Shown here: positions 29,928 to 40,148 of the stretch, one piece after another
Numbering within the stretch: position 1 is the stretch's first letter
How the letters are laid out: every line of letters starts with the position of its first letter
Origin: Hymenobacter radiodurans
GTDB taxonomy: Bacteria > Bacteroidota > Bacteroidia > Cytophagales > Hymenobacteraceae
Length of the DNA: 64,000 nucleotides
Assembly (NCBI RefSeq): GCF_004355185.1
Contig: NZ_CP037922.1
Span: forward strand, 124,001-188,000
Direction: 5' to 3'
Notes under the pieces: generated by a model
Told to the model about the DNA's origin: nothing
Database searches by the model: none
The model's input: the letters and a program-made list of their open reading frames with translations, nothing else
Program-made: the position numbers and the translations under genes

Positions 29928-31481
29928 ATGAAAAACCTGAAATACTGGCTTGGTTTGACCCTTATGGGTTGGGCCAGCCACGCCTTTGCCCAAAGCGAAA
30001 CGGATGCGCTACGCTATTCGCAGCTGCAATTTGGGGGCACATCCCGGACACTAGGCATCGGGGGAGCCAACGTAGCGGTGGGCGCTGACCTCGGAAACCT
30101 CGTGAGCAACCCTGCTGGTCTGGGGCTTTTCCAGCAGTCGGAAGTGAGCTTCACGCCTGGCCTGAACATCGGCAATACCACTACCTCGGGCATCGGGGCC
30201 CAGTTATCAGATTCGCGCAACGGCTTGCAGATAGGAAGTCTGGGGGCCGTTTTTGTAAACCGTCGCCCCGACGATGACAATACGTCGGACTGGCGGGCCG
30301 GGGCGTTTGCTGTGGGCCTGAACCGCATCAATGATTTTAACACGAGTTTCCGCTATTCAGGCACGGTTCAGGATAACCAATCATTCTTTCAGCGCCTTCG
30401 CGAGCCGCGACTGTTAAATGGCTCTTTGCCTCAAACGCTGGATGATATTATCAACCAGGATAATACGGGCAACTATCTGGATCTGGAAGGCTTGGCCTAC
30501 GGTGCTTATCTAACTAATATTCAGGATAACGGCCCAGGCACGGCGGAGCAGATCGTGACTGTACCACGCAGTGGCCCCATCACGCAGCAGGAAACGGTGG
30601 TAAATGAGGGCTCGCAGACGCAGTTTGATTTCGGGTATGGCGCCAGCTACCGGGATAAGATTTACATCGGTGGGGCTATTGGTATTGTGAGTACACGCTT
30701 CATCCAAACCCGTGAATTCATTGAGTTAGGTACCGACCCGAGTAGCGGGGTGAGCCTAACGTTGCGCGATAATCTCGAAACGCGGGGCAATGGCTTCAAT
30801 GCGCGGCTGGGGGGCATTTATCGGCCCAACGACCAGGTGCGGGTGGGACTTTCCGTCCAGACGCCTACGTTCATGCAACTCGATGATACCTATAGCACCT
30901 CCCTCACGACGCAGTTCACGCCGCCCGTTGAGTTTGTTAATGAGAACGGGCAGGTTATCGACCGGATTTCTGATGGGTCTGCATCTACTAGTGGCGAGTT
31001 TAGCTACCGCCTGACAACGCCTTTCCGGGCATCTGGAGGCGTGGCAGTATTGATTGGCAAGTATGGTTTTTTGAGCGGTGACCTGGAATATGTAAACTAC
31101 CCCAGCGCCCGGCTGAGAGACGATTCAGATACCGGACTCTCCGGCTCTTTTAGCTCGCAAAACGACGCCATTACGGCGCTCTACCGCTCCACCGTAAATG
31201 TGCGGATTGGTGGGGAAGCCCGCTATAATGCTTTCCGCTTTCGGCTGGGATACGCCCGTTACGGCAGCCCGTATGAAGGTAGCGGCCAGGATGGTTCCCA
31301 GAACTATTTCACTGGTGGCCTCGGCATTCGCCAGAATCGGTTTTTCCTTGACTTAGCTGGTGTTTATAATACTGGTAATCAATACTATCGGGCTTACACG
31401 CTGAATTCTGGCAACGAGCCTGTGATTACCGTAGATGCGAACCGCTTCACTACTTCTATAACCGCTGGTATTACTTTCTAG
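29928..31481 (+). CDS. OmpP1/FadL-like outer-membrane transport protein
   Basis: The 517-residue product has a signal peptide (cut near HAFAQS) and begins the mature chain with SQLQFGGTSRTLGIGGANVAVGADLGNLVSNPAGL. That N-terminal hatch with NPAGL is characteristic of the FadL/TodX/OmpP1 family of 14-stranded hydrophobic-compound channels. Alternating amphipathic strands run to the terminal TTSITAGITF, with aromatic-ended C-terminus as required for outer-membrane insertion. In Bacteroidota this branch is usually annotated as a hemin- or hydrocarbon-related porin without proven substrate. It may be co-transcribed with the preceding Gly/Tyr-rich lipoprotein. Confidence 0.85.
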   Translation: MKNLKYWLGLTLMGWASHAFAQSETDALRYSQLQFGGTSRTLGIGGANVAVGADLGNLVSNPAGLGLFQQSEVSFTPGLNIGNTTTSGIGAQLSDSRNGLQIGSLGAVFVNRRPDDDNTSDWRAGAFAVGLNRINDFNTSFRYSGTVQDNQSFFQRLREPRLLNGSLPQTLDDIINQDNTGNYLDLEGLAYGAYLTNIQDNGPGTAEQIVTVPRSGPITQQETVVNEGSQTQFDFGYGASYRDKIYIGGAIGIVSTRFIQTREFIELGTDPSSGVSLTLRDNLETRGNGFNARLGGIYRPNDQVRVGLSVQTPTFMQLDDTYSTSLTTQFTPPVEFVNENGQVIDRISDGSASTSGEFSYRLTTPFRASGGVAVLIGKYGFLSGDLEYVNYPSARLRDDSDTGLSGSFSSQNDAITALYRSTVNVRIGGEARYNAFRFRLGYARYGSPYEGSGQDGSQNYFTGGLGIRQNRFFLDLAGVYNTGNQYYRAYTLNSGNEPVITVDANRFTTSITAGITF

Positions 31482-31498
31482 GTAGCCGTGGTTACCGC

Positions 31499-31540
31499 GA
31501 AAAAAGGCTGCTTCCTTGCAAGGAAGCAGCCTTTTTTCTT
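31499..31540. terminator. Bidirectional terminator after the OmpP1-like gene
   Basis: AAAAAAGGCTGCTTCCT and AGGAAGCAGCCTTTTTT pair perfectly around TGCA, with A and T flanks between convergent genes. Confidence 0.95.
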
Positions 31541-31574
31541 GACGAGCCAACAATTTTTGCCCCCCAGTTCCTGC

Positions 31575-32531
31575 CTAGGGCTGCTTGGTGACGCGCACGC
31601 GCAAATCGACGGTAGGGCGGTCGGAGGTTGGTAGCTTTTCCACCAGTATGAGTCCAGTTTGCCCCCCAGTTGTCTGGAAGGCATATACTTGGTTGAGGGC
31701 CAGCGCCCCGGTGCGCGTGATCGTTGTGTTCTGAGAATTTGCGAAAGCTGTGGTAATGGCCTGGGGGTTGATAGCGCCGGCAAAGCCGGTAGCAAGTAGT
31801 GGGGTTTGCTTGAGCACTGTCAGGTTTCTGGCTGGCCATGCCCTGATACCTAAGATTGGATTCGTGGTGAACAGCGGATCGGAGGGAGTTACGAGAATAG
31901 GCGCGTTGCCAAAGGAAGGAAAGTACAGTACATCAATACGTTGCTGAATAATAGGATTGGTGCGAACGGCGGTATTGGGAAATAATAAGCCGGCGTCCAG
32001 ATCCAGAAAGCTCAGTGTACGTTGGGATGTAGGCGCTTGCAGGCGGGCAACGTATTCGTGGTAGGGGACAGTCAGCGAGTCGGTTTTGCGGGTGGTAAGC
32101 TCGAAACGACGACTGGCTTTGTTCCCATCCGCATCGGTTACCTCGAAGCGCCAGCTTTCACGGCCCGAAGTGGTGCGAGTGCCAAAGGTGAACTGGTAGG
32201 CCAGCTTGCGAACCGTAAGTAGGGAGTCCAGATATACCACGCTATCCTTAGGGGCGTTTTCTGGGTCGTAGGGGCTAGGGTAGATGAAGGGGCTCGACTG
32301 GGGCTCGTACTTCACCGTGATGACTAGGCGCTGGAGCAGCGGCCCGTTGGCCGAGTCGCGGTTGTCGGCAAAGATGCGGGTGGAAAAGGTGTCGCCGGGA
32401 GCCGTTACGAGGCGGTTATTGCTTACAAAGCGACTGGTACCAACAAAGTCAATTCGTGGGCCGGAGCCGGGGTCAGGAGTGCAGGCTGCCAGCAAGCTCA
32501 GCAGCGACAGAAGAAACAAAGACAGACGCAT
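31575..32531 (-). CDS. Putative lipoprotein of unknown function
   Basis: About 318 residues from the ATG at 32531 (MRLSLFLLSLLSLLAAC, lipid-anchored Cys17). The longer frame from 32576 dilutes the signal and is rejected. The mature protein appears all-beta. The first half (DTFSTRIFADNRDSANGPLLQRLVITV and ESWRFEVTDADGNKASRRFE) resembles an Ig/cadherin-like domain, and the second half is a separate beta domain. I recognise no enzyme motif. Two TTGCCCCCCAG copies lie in and beside its 3' end (31558 and 31662). It diverges from the DPP-IV-type peptidase. Confidence 0.72.
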   Translation of the reverse strand: MRLSLFLLSLLSLLAACTPDPGSGPRIDFVGTSRFVSNNRLVTAPGDTFSTRIFADNRDSANGPLLQRLVITVKYEPQSSPFIYPSPYDPENAPKDSVVYLDSLLTVRKLAYQFTFGTRTTSGRESWRFEVTDADGNKASRRFELTTRKTDSLTVPYHEYVARLQAPTSQRTLSFLDLDAGLLFPNTAVRTNPIIQQRIDVLYFPSFGNAPILVTPSDPLFTTNPILGIRAWPARNLTVLKQTPLLATGFAGAINPQAITTAFANSQNTTITRTGALALNQVYAFQTTGGQTGLILVEKLPTSDRPTVDLRVRVTKQP

Positions 32532-32716
32532 AGACAACAAAGGTCGGGGATGGAAAGCGAATGCTAACGCCTCCATCGCAGATGCTAGTACGCAGCAGGT
32601 GAGGCAGTGGCAGCTACTTTAATCCAAATTGCCCCCCAGGGTCCAAATCTTGCGGCCTCTTTGATTTATTGAATACCTTTAACCCACATAATTCCGCCGT
32701 CATTTTATTTCACTCT

Positions 32717-34939
32717 ATGAAGTTTCGCTCTTTCGGGCTGGCCTTGTTGCTCACTACGGCTAGTCCTGCTTTAGTACCCCAAATTGCCCCCCAGGCTTTT
32801 GCCCAGCAAAAACAAGCCATAACTCTCGAAGATATTTGGTCGAAGCCCACGTTCCGGGCCCGCTCTGTACCGGGCTTCAACTGGATGCGCGACGGCCGCT
32901 ACTACTCCGCTCTCGATGGCGGCAACTTGGTACAGTCGGATGTGACGACCGGCAAACCCGTTAGCACGCTTGTAGCCGCTCAAGATTTGCGCGTAACTGG
33001 CAGCAACGAACCATTAGCCGTGGATGGCTACAGCTTCAATGCCGACGAGCAGAAAATTCTATTCTGGACCGCTGAAGAGCCTATTTACCGTCGTAGCTCC
33101 AAGGCTAATTACTTCGTGTTTGATCGGGCTACGAAGAAACTAGCTCCCCTAAGTGCTGGTGGCAAGCAAAGCTACGCCACCTTCTCGCCCGACGGCAAGC
33201 GGGTCGCCTTTGCCCGCGACAACAACCTGTTTGTGGTCGATTTGGCCACGATGCAGGAAAAAGCGGTGACCACCGACGGCGTGGTCAACAAAATCATTAA
33301 CGGCTCGGCTGATTGGGTGTACGAGGAGGAGTTTTCGTTCGCTCAAGGCTTTTTCTGGTCACCAGACAGCCGCCATGTGGCTTTTTATACTTTCGATGAA
33401 AGCCAGGTGCCCGAATATAACATGCAAGAGTGGGGTGCGCTCTACCCCAAAGACTACCGCTACAAGTATCCCAAAGCAGGCGAGAAGAACTCGGTAGTAA
33501 GCGTGTCGGTGCACGATGTAGCCGCCGCTCGCACCACCAAAATGGACGTGGGCAGCGTAGCCGATCAGTACATCCCGCGGGTGCTTTGGACCAAAACGCC
33601 CAATCTGCTCAGCATTCAGCGCATGAACCGCTTGCAGAATAAGCTGGAGCTATTGCACGCTGACGCTGCCACGGGCAAAACCCAAGTAGTCCTCACCGAT
33701 ACCGACCCAGCTTATGTGGACATTGCCGACGACCTGCGCTACCTGAACGATGGAAAACAGTTCATTTTCAGTAGTGAGAAAGACGGCTACCGCCACTTGT
33801 ACCTGTATGATATGAAGGGCAAGTTGGTGCGTCAGCTAACCAAAGGCAACTGGGAGATTGGTGCTATTGAGGGCCTCGACGAGAAAAGCGGGCAAGTGTA
33901 TTTTACTAGCACCGAAGCCTCGCCCTTGCAGCGCCACCTCTATCGCGTGAGCTTGAAAGGCAAAGGTAAAAGTCGCCTAGGAGAAGCTGGTACTGGCACT
34001 GATGTCGTGAATATTAGCCCCGATACCCGCTATTACCTCAACTATCACTCTGCCGCCGGCGAGCCGACCACTGTGAGTCTGCGCAACGGTCAAGATGGCA
34101 AGCTGGTGAAAGTGCTGGAAGACAACGCCGCGCTCCGCCAAACCCTGAGCCAGTATAACCTCGGCAAGGTGGAGTTCTTCGACTTCAAAACCACGGAAGG
34201 CACTACGCTCAACGGCTGGATGATTAAGCCTGCCAACTTCGACCCAAGCAAGAAATATCCCGTGTTGATGCACGTTTACGGTGGTCCTGGCTCCCAAACC
34301 GTGCTCGATAATACGGGCGGTGGTGTGGCCCTAACCAACTACCTCTGGCACCAGATGCTAGCTCAGAATGGCTACATCGTGGTATCGGTGGATGGGCGCG
34401 GAACAGGGGCTCGGGGGGCAAAATTCAAGAAAAGCACCTACGCCAACCTTGGCAAACTCGAAACCATCGACCAGGGCGAGGGCGCCAAGTATTTGGGCAC
34501 GCTGCCCTACGTGGATAAAGGCCGCATCGGTATCTGGGGTTGGAGCTTTGGCGGTTACATGACCGCCCTGGCCATGACCAAGGAAACTGATTTATTTAAA
34601 GCAGGTATTTCGGTGGCGCCCGTTACCAACTGGCGTTACTACGACACCGTGTACACCGAGCGTTTTCTGAAGACACCCCAGGAAAACCCCGGCGGCTACG
34701 ACGACAACTCACCTGTGCAGTTTGCGGAGCAGCTAAAGGGTAAGTACCTGCTCGTGCACGGCACCGGCGACGACAATGTGCATTTCCAGAACTCTGTGGC
34801 CTGGACTGATGCGCTTGTGAAAGCCAATAAAGACTACCAGACGCTGTATTACCCCAACCGCAACCACGGTATTTCGGGCGGCAACACGCGCCTGCACCTC
34901 TACCGCCAGATGACCGATTTTATCCTGAAAAATCTGTAA
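32717..34939 (+). CDS. Exported S9 prolyl oligopeptidase, dipeptidyl-peptidase IV type
   Basis: About 740 residues from the ATG at 32717, which gives a signal peptide ending near AFAQQ. The N-terminal beta-propeller holds the DPP-IV double-glutamate motif in DWVYEEEF, which grips the substrate N-terminus. The C-terminal alpha/beta-hydrolase has the nucleophile Ser610 in GWSFGGY, the acid in GTGDDNVHF (Asp685/686) and His717 in NHGIS. It should remove Xaa-Pro dipeptides from peptides in the periplasm or outside the cell. In-frame TTGCCCCCCAG (IAPQ, 32785) and GGGGGGCAAA (34417) copies are intact. Length and architecture are normal for the family. Confidence 0.93.
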   Translation: MKFRSFGLALLLTTASPALVPQIAPQAFAQQKQAITLEDIWSKPTFRARSVPGFNWMRDGRYYSALDGGNLVQSDVTTGKPVSTLVAAQDLRVTGSNEPLAVDGYSFNADEQKILFWTAEEPIYRRSSKANYFVFDRATKKLAPLSAGGKQSYATFSPDGKRVAFARDNNLFVVDLATMQEKAVTTDGVVNKIINGSADWVYEEEFSFAQGFFWSPDSRHVAFYTFDESQVPEYNMQEWGALYPKDYRYKYPKAGEKNSVVSVSVHDVAAARTTKMDVGSVADQYIPRVLWTKTPNLLSIQRMNRLQNKLELLHADAATGKTQVVLTDTDPAYVDIADDLRYLNDGKQFIFSSEKDGYRHLYLYDMKGKLVRQLTKGNWEIGAIEGLDEKSGQVYFTSTEASPLQRHLYRVSLKGKGKSRLGEAGTGTDVVNISPDTRYYLNYHSAAGEPTTVSLRNGQDGKLVKVLEDNAALRQTLSQYNLGKVEFFDFKTTEGTTLNGWMIKPANFDPSKKYPVLMHVYGGPGSQTVLDNTGGGVALTNYLWHQMLAQNGYIVVSVDGRGTGARGAKFKKSTYANLGKLETIDQGEGAKYLGTLPYVDKGRIGIWGWSFGGYMTALAMTKETDLFKAGISVAPVTNWRYYDTVYTERFLKTPQENPGGYDDNSPVQFAEQLKGKYLLVHGTGDDNVHFQNSVAWTDALVKANKDYQTLYYPNRNHGISGGNTRLHLYRQMTDFILKNL

Positions 34940-35021
34940 TAGGTTGTCTGGGGGCTGTTTTGCAGAATGAACCAGTCATTCATTTTGCGCCTTTCTCGTT
35001 GTTTATAAGCTGTTCTTTCCA

Positions 35022-36510
35022 ATGGTCCGCATACCAAAAATCCTCGGCTTAGCTGGCTTTCTATTGATAGCAAGTGGATGTCAGCGCGATAAGCCGGCAA
35101 CTACCGAAGCATCAGAACCGGAGCTGGCGCAAGCCGAGGATTTTTTGGATACCATTCCGGCAGCTACCCCACTGGATACTACGTCTGGAACATGGCACCG
35201 CCTGGCTAGGCGTACCAACCCAAATGCGCCGCTCTTAAGCCGGCGGAGCTTGCGCGGGCCGTAAAATTGCCCCCCGGCGTGCCGCCCCGCCCGAGGCAGA
35301 GCTACATGATATTACCCTGAAAGCCAGCGAGTACTTTCGCATTGATCCTACCCAAGCAAGTGAAGTAATTGGGCGGGAAGGTACCATCGTACGAATTCCG
35401 GCCGGCTCCTTAGTGACGGAGACGCAAGCCCCGGCCCGCGGTCCCGTGTGGGTAGAGCTGAAGGAGTGTTACTCCATGGCTGATATTCTGCTCTCTAACC
35501 TGTCCACCGTTTCCGACAACAATGACCTGCTCGAAACGGGCGGTATTGTACTGATACAAGCCTCAGCTCAGGGGCAGCCGCTGCGCGTGGCCGAAGGACA
35601 AACAATCCAGATTGATATGCCTGCGCCGCGCCGCCAGTCGGGCATGCGCCTTTCCTTTGGGCGGGGCGACCGGCGTAAGCACTTGCGCTGGGTGGCGCTT
35701 ACTCCGGATGCTGAGCCTGCCGAAGAGAAATTCTATACCGAACCTGAGAAAATGCCCGCGTACGGCAAAGGTCCGGCGGATATCAATAAGCTGATCCGAT
35801 ACCCCAAGCAAGCGATTGCTAAGCAAACGCAAGGATTGGTTTTTGCATCCTTCGTGGTCGATGAAGCCGGTCGGGTAGTGAACCCCAAGATTGTGCGGGG
35901 CATCGGCGACGGCTGCGACGAGGAGTTGTTGCGGGTGCTACGTCAGACTTCGGGCAGCTGGAAACCAGGTTTGCAAGCTGGTAAAGCCGTGAAAGTAAAA
36001 ATGGTGCTGCCCGTGCGATTTGCTTTCCACGCGGGGTTGGCCTCGGCTCTCGATAGCGCGGCCACAATCGAAACTACTTCCGACTCCACACAGGAGTTAG
36101 CAACAGAAGAAATGCCCCCCGCTGAGCCCAGCTTCAAAGCAGAACCCACCGACCGCTACTTGTTCAGTAGCGGTAAGTTGGGTTGGCTCAACTGCGACCG
36201 GGTGTGGCATGCTACCGGCAACCCCGCCACCGACCTGATGGCCACTGCCGATACCGACCCAGGTACCAGCGTGTACCTCGTATTCAAGGAAGCAAAAACA
36301 TTAGTAACTGGCCAGCCGGAAGAAGGCGGGTATGCTTTCCGAAACGTGCCGGCCAACAAGCGCGCCGTTCTCATTGGCATTCGATACCAAAACGATGTGC
36401 CATTCGTGGCCCTGCACGAAACCATGACCGGTCGCCACGCCACCGAAACCCTTGCTTTCCGTGAAACAACCTTGGATGAGCTAGAGCGAATGCTGGCGAA
36501 GCTCAAGTAG
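35022..36510 (+). pseudogene. Lipoprotein with TonB C-terminal domain, reading frame broken near 35220 and 35291
   Basis: The first frame (35022-35264) has a lipobox IASGC (Cys20) and an acidic spacer. Frame 2 continues as LKPAELARAVKLPPGVPPRP, and frame 3 as EYFRIDPTQASEV through to the stop at 36510. Two single-base insertions, best placed at CCC 35219-35221 and CCC 35290-35292, would join them into about 496 residues. The third part has the TonB C-terminal domain: LIRYPKQAIAKQTQGLVFAS and VVDEAGRVVNPKIVRG. That domain normally contacts TonB-dependent receptors, but here it sits on a lipoprotein, not an inner-membrane anchor. It may be a decayed gene or an assembly artefact; I label it broken. 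Confidence 0.6.
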
Positions 36511-36526
36511 CCCTGCGCTTTACTAG

Positions 36527-37527
36527 CTACTTGCTGATGGTGTACGGCTGCTGATAGCTACCGGCGGCATGTACGGGCCCCGGCGTTGGGTTTTGAGATT
36601 GGGCCGTTGGAATATTGGTATCAGAAATAATGTAGAGCGGCCGGTGCCGGACGTTGGCGCCAATGCGCGAAATGTATTCGCCGATAATACCAATAGCAAT
36701 TAGCTGAACACCCCCAGAAACAAGATGCTCACCATCAGCGAAGTCCAGCCGGGTAAGTAGTCATTGTAGAAAAATCGCGTCCAGAACGCGTAGATCATTA
36801 CAAGGAAGGAGATTCCCGACACGAAGAATCCGCTCACAGTAGCCACTTTCAACGGTACTTCAGAGTATGCCGTCAGGCAGTCGATGGCCAGGCGCAGCAT
36901 CATGCGGTAGGTCCAGGCAGTTTGCCCCCCAGCGCGCTCAGCCCGGTCAAATTCGATTGCCGTTTGCCGGTAGCCTATCCACGAAATCTGTCCCCGCAGA
37001 AAGCGGTTGTGCTCTGGCATCTGCCGTAGCGCGTCTACTACTTTGTATGAGATAATGCGGAAGTCGCCGGTATCCAGCGGAATAGAAATGTTGGTGAGCT
37101 TAGCCATCGTCCGGTAAAACAACTTGGACGTGATGCGCTTAAAAATGCTTTCGCCCGCTCGGCGGCGGCGCTTGGCATACACCACTTCGTAGCCTTCCTG
37201 CATTTTGCGGTGCAGCTCTGGAATTAGCTCCGGCGGGTCCTGCAAATCGGCATCGATAATAACGGCGGCCCGACCGGAAGAAAGGTTCAGGCCGGCGGCT
37301 ACCGCGTTTTGCTGGCCAAAGTTGCGGCTGAAGTCGATGTAGCGCACTCGCTTATCCTGTTCTGCCAACTCCCTGATCAACAGCAGCGACCGATCGCGCG
37401 AGCCATCGTTTACAAAAATGAGTTCCGTTTGTCCACTCATCGAGTCAATAACACTCCGTAGGCGCTTATACAGGGCCGGAATGTTTGCCTCTTCGTTGTA
37501 AATCGGAATAACAATAGAGAGATCCAT
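36527..37527 (-). CDS. GT2 glycosyltransferase of the GtrB/DPM type, frameshifted at 36711
   Basis: With a sixth base restored in the C5 at 36711-36715 (G5 on the coding strand) the product is about 333 residues from the ATG at 37527. It starts [16 protein letters not shown] and has VNDGSRD and [11 protein letters not shown], the donor and metal sites of inverting GT-A enzymes. Two C-terminal membrane helices follow; the second ([20 protein letters not shown]) is only complete in the restored frame, where the unrestored one stops at LGVFS. Relatives transfer glucose or aminoarabinose to undecaprenyl phosphate. The large polytopic protein encoded next on the same strand is a plausible user of the lipid-linked sugar. 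Confidence 0.88.
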
Positions 37528-37665
37528 AAGCAAGTGAACAGGGAACGAGGCGCTTACGCTGATGAGGGAGTTAGGCAGGGCGAAGGTTAAGGGAAGAGTA
37601 GTAGCTTAACGAGTTGACAAAACTACTACAACTTCTGGTCAGGCTGGAAACGCTTGTTACGGCGC

Positions 37666-39969
37666 TCAAGGTTCTAGCGAATAGCCGTTTAGTATCAGGC
37701 GGCCTCGCTCATCAACCCAGTATACATCCGTGTCGAGGGGGCGAATCAGGAAGTCATCAACCAGCAGCTCACTGTTGTCATATAATACTTCCAAGCGATC
37801 TACGCCTGACTGCACCCGTATCGGAACGGCCACGCGCACCCAGTCGCCATCTATTTCGGTGCTATGCCGCGCATCGGCTACTTGGTGGTCAACGAGCGCA
37901 CCATTGGCGTACTGCTTTACCTGCATATTACCGTAGCCTTCGGGCATTTTGCCATTCATCCACACGCTCACCTCATAGCGGCCTGTGTCGGCTGGGGCTG
38001 GCACGGGGCCATCGTATAAGATAGAAAACTTCCAGTCGGGCTCATAAAAGCCCCCCGCGCCAAGCCTGCCCCGCCGCTCCGGGCTGTTATCATACGACTG
38101 CAACAGTACCCCCTTGGAAGTAGTGGCGCGCAGACCGCCCGTCCGCACTGGCAGCGTGGGTAGCAGAGCGGCCGCTTTTGCTCGCTCCTGAGCCCGGGTA
38201 GTAGCGGCCAATGCAGCCAGGGGTAACTCATAAAGTTTCACCTCTGCCGACGCGACGAGGGGGCGGGCCAAGCTTACTAGGCGCTGCTCCGCCGGCGATA
38301 AAATGCCGGGCGCTACCAGCAGCAAAATAGGCTTATCGGAAGGAAACTGCTTTAGTAGAGGCTTACTTAGTAGCGGGCTGCTGAGCAGCTGCACGTGCCG
38401 CAATACCTGGTCTACGGATGGGCGCGAGACGTAGCTTGAGAGCTGAGGCAAGCCTGTAGCAATAGACATGCGGTGGGTTTCGGCGATGGACGCTTCGGAG
38501 CCGGGTAAGGCAATTTTGTCGCTGCCGTTATTAAAATAAGGAAGCGGTAGAATTGCCTGAAAATTGCTTGGCTTCTTGCCGGCCCAACTTAGATAGTTGA
38601 CCAGAAGGTTATTGTCCCGATCCATGAAAGCGCGGGCTCCAGCGCCCAGCGCTACTTCACGCGCTTTAGTCGAGACATTTATCCACGCTTCGCTGGCCCA
38701 GATGATCAGAAGGAGTGGTAGCCACGGCAACGCTAAGAGCGACACGCCATGCTGGCGCTGATAGCGCCATAGACGGTACAAATAGTAGGCAGCGTAGGCG
38801 GTGAAAACGTAATAGAAAGGCCAGGCAAAGCGCCCCAACGCCCGCAGCTGCTTGATCGGACCCAGGTACTTTACGAAATCGGAGAACCAGGGAAAGATGA
38901 AAGGCACGCCAAACGAGAACAGCAGCAACAGGCCGCCCGCCCATAAGCTCGTATACAACGGCGTGGGCATGGCCCGGCGAAGGTGGAGCTTGTGGCCTCG
39001 GCGCTTCCACACATGCCGTATCACCCGGAAACCCGAAACCAGAGCTATGCCAGTAGCCACCAGTCCCACGTACGACATGGCCTCGAAGCTGATATCGCCG
39101 GCGGGTAGAAGTGCGGCCCATAGTTCGCGCAGGGGCGAAAGGGCTGGGGTAAATACTCCGCTTGGCGTGGCCATGTACACTAGAAAACCATATGGGTTTG
39201 GCGGCCGGTCGGTGGTCGGATCAGTCAGCCATAGCCAGCCCCTAAATAGCAGTAAGGGTAGTAGAGCGGCCAAGGTCATGCGCCAAAGCATGGCCATCGG
39301 GCGCGGCCGTTGGAAGAAGAGTACCAGTACATGCCCCAACAGAAAAAAGCAGCCGCAGGCCAGAAAGTACACCATCACTAGCCCCATAAGCAGGCTGCTA
39401 ACGACAAAAACAACGTACCAACGGAGTTTAGTTGGCGCCTCCTGCATGCGCAGAATGCAGTACCACAATATCGGTACGAAGCAGGGGTAGCTCAGCGACA
39501 TATGTCCCCCAAGACGCTGAATCTGAGGTGATAAAAAACCGATAAGCAAAGCCATCAGGCCGGCGTACACAACTGGCATGCGCAAACGCCGCAGGATAGT
39601 ATACATCACTAAGGGCGTTACCCAGACGGCCAGCAAGGCCAGCAGATTGGTGATGGCAACCGTATGTTCCGCCGCGGGGATGCCCAGGCGCTGTAGAAGA
39701 TTGATGCCTACCGCTATCAGCGGCTGCAGATTGGGGTAAGTAAAGTTTTCCCCAAACGGGTAATTCATCCCACTGAAGTGGTGGCCAGTATCATAGAAGG
39801 CGTAGTACGCGGTAGCATAGTAGCTTTGCAGACCGTCGCCGGCGGGCAGGAAAAAATAGTCGTTTGGGTTAGCCAGTACAAAAGAGAAAAGCGCAACCAG
39901 AAGCGCTGTCGTGGCTAGTCCAACGCCAGCCATCCCCAGCCAGTGCGCGTTTCGACGAGGTATAATCAT
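37666..39969 (-). CDS. Large polytopic membrane protein with C-terminal beta domain
   Basis: The 767-residue product has about a dozen hydrophobic segments in its first 460 residues, beginning MAGVGLATTALLVALFSFVL. The early loop LPAGDGLQSYYATAYYAFYD contains acidic residues, as GT-C glycosyltransferases do. Its C-terminal 300 residues are soluble and end in a beta domain (YEVSVWMNGKMPEGYGNMQ ... LLVDDFLIRP) that resembles the two small lipoproteins encoded just downstream on the other strand. The GT-C function and lipid-linked sugar donor are inferences from topology and the neighbouring GT2 gene. No better family name is justified. Confidence 0.6.
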   Translation of the reverse strand: MIIPRRNAHWLGMAGVGLATTALLVALFSFVLANPNDYFFLPAGDGLQSYYATAYYAFYDTGHHFSGMNYPFGENFTYPNLQPLIAVGINLLQRLGIPAAEHTVAITNLLALLAVWVTPLVMYTILRRLRMPVVYAGLMALLIGFLSPQIQRLGGHMSLSYPCFVPILWYCILRMQEAPTKLRWYVVFVVSSLLMGLVMVYFLACGCFFLLGHVLVLFFQRPRPMAMLWRMTLAALLPLLLFRGWLWLTDPTTDRPPNPYGFLVYMATPSGVFTPALSPLRELWAALLPAGDISFEAMSYVGLVATGIALVSGFRVIRHVWKRRGHKLHLRRAMPTPLYTSLWAGGLLLLFSFGVPFIFPWFSDFVKYLGPIKQLRALGRFAWPFYYVFTAYAAYYLYRLWRYQRQHGVSLLALPWLPLLLIIWASEAWINVSTKAREVALGAGARAFMDRDNNLLVNYLSWAGKKPSNFQAILPLPYFNNGSDKIALPGSEASIAETHRMSIATGLPQLSSYVSRPSVDQVLRHVQLLSSPLLSKPLLKQFPSDKPILLLVAPGILSPAEQRLVSLARPLVASAEVKLYELPLAALAATTRAQERAKAAALLPTLPVRTGGLRATTSKGVLLQSYDNSPERRGRLGAGGFYEPDWKFSILYDGPVPAPADTGRYEVSVWMNGKMPEGYGNMQVKQYANGALVDHQVADARHSTEIDGDWVRVAVPIRVQSGVDRLEVLYDNSELLVDDFLIRPLDTDVYWVDERGRLILNGYSLEP

Positions 39970-40105
39970 ACGTAAAAGCAGTGCGCTATCAGTAGTTTGG
40001 GCAAGCGAGCCAGATGCGTGATAGAGCGAATGAAGAACAGCATGCGGGGGGCAAAACTACGCTATTGCGGCCATAGCCGCCCGCAGTAGTTGTAGTGCTT
40101 CCGGC

Positions 40106-40113
40106 TATATTTG
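40106..40113 (+). promoter_or_regulatory. -7 promoter element for the first small lipoprotein
   Basis: TATATTTG matches TAnnTTTG and lies 35 bases before the ATG at 40149. No convincing -33 box at the right spacing. Confidence 0.45.
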
Positions 40114-40148
40114 CCGCCGATTACATCTGCTCTCACTATTCCCTTTTT

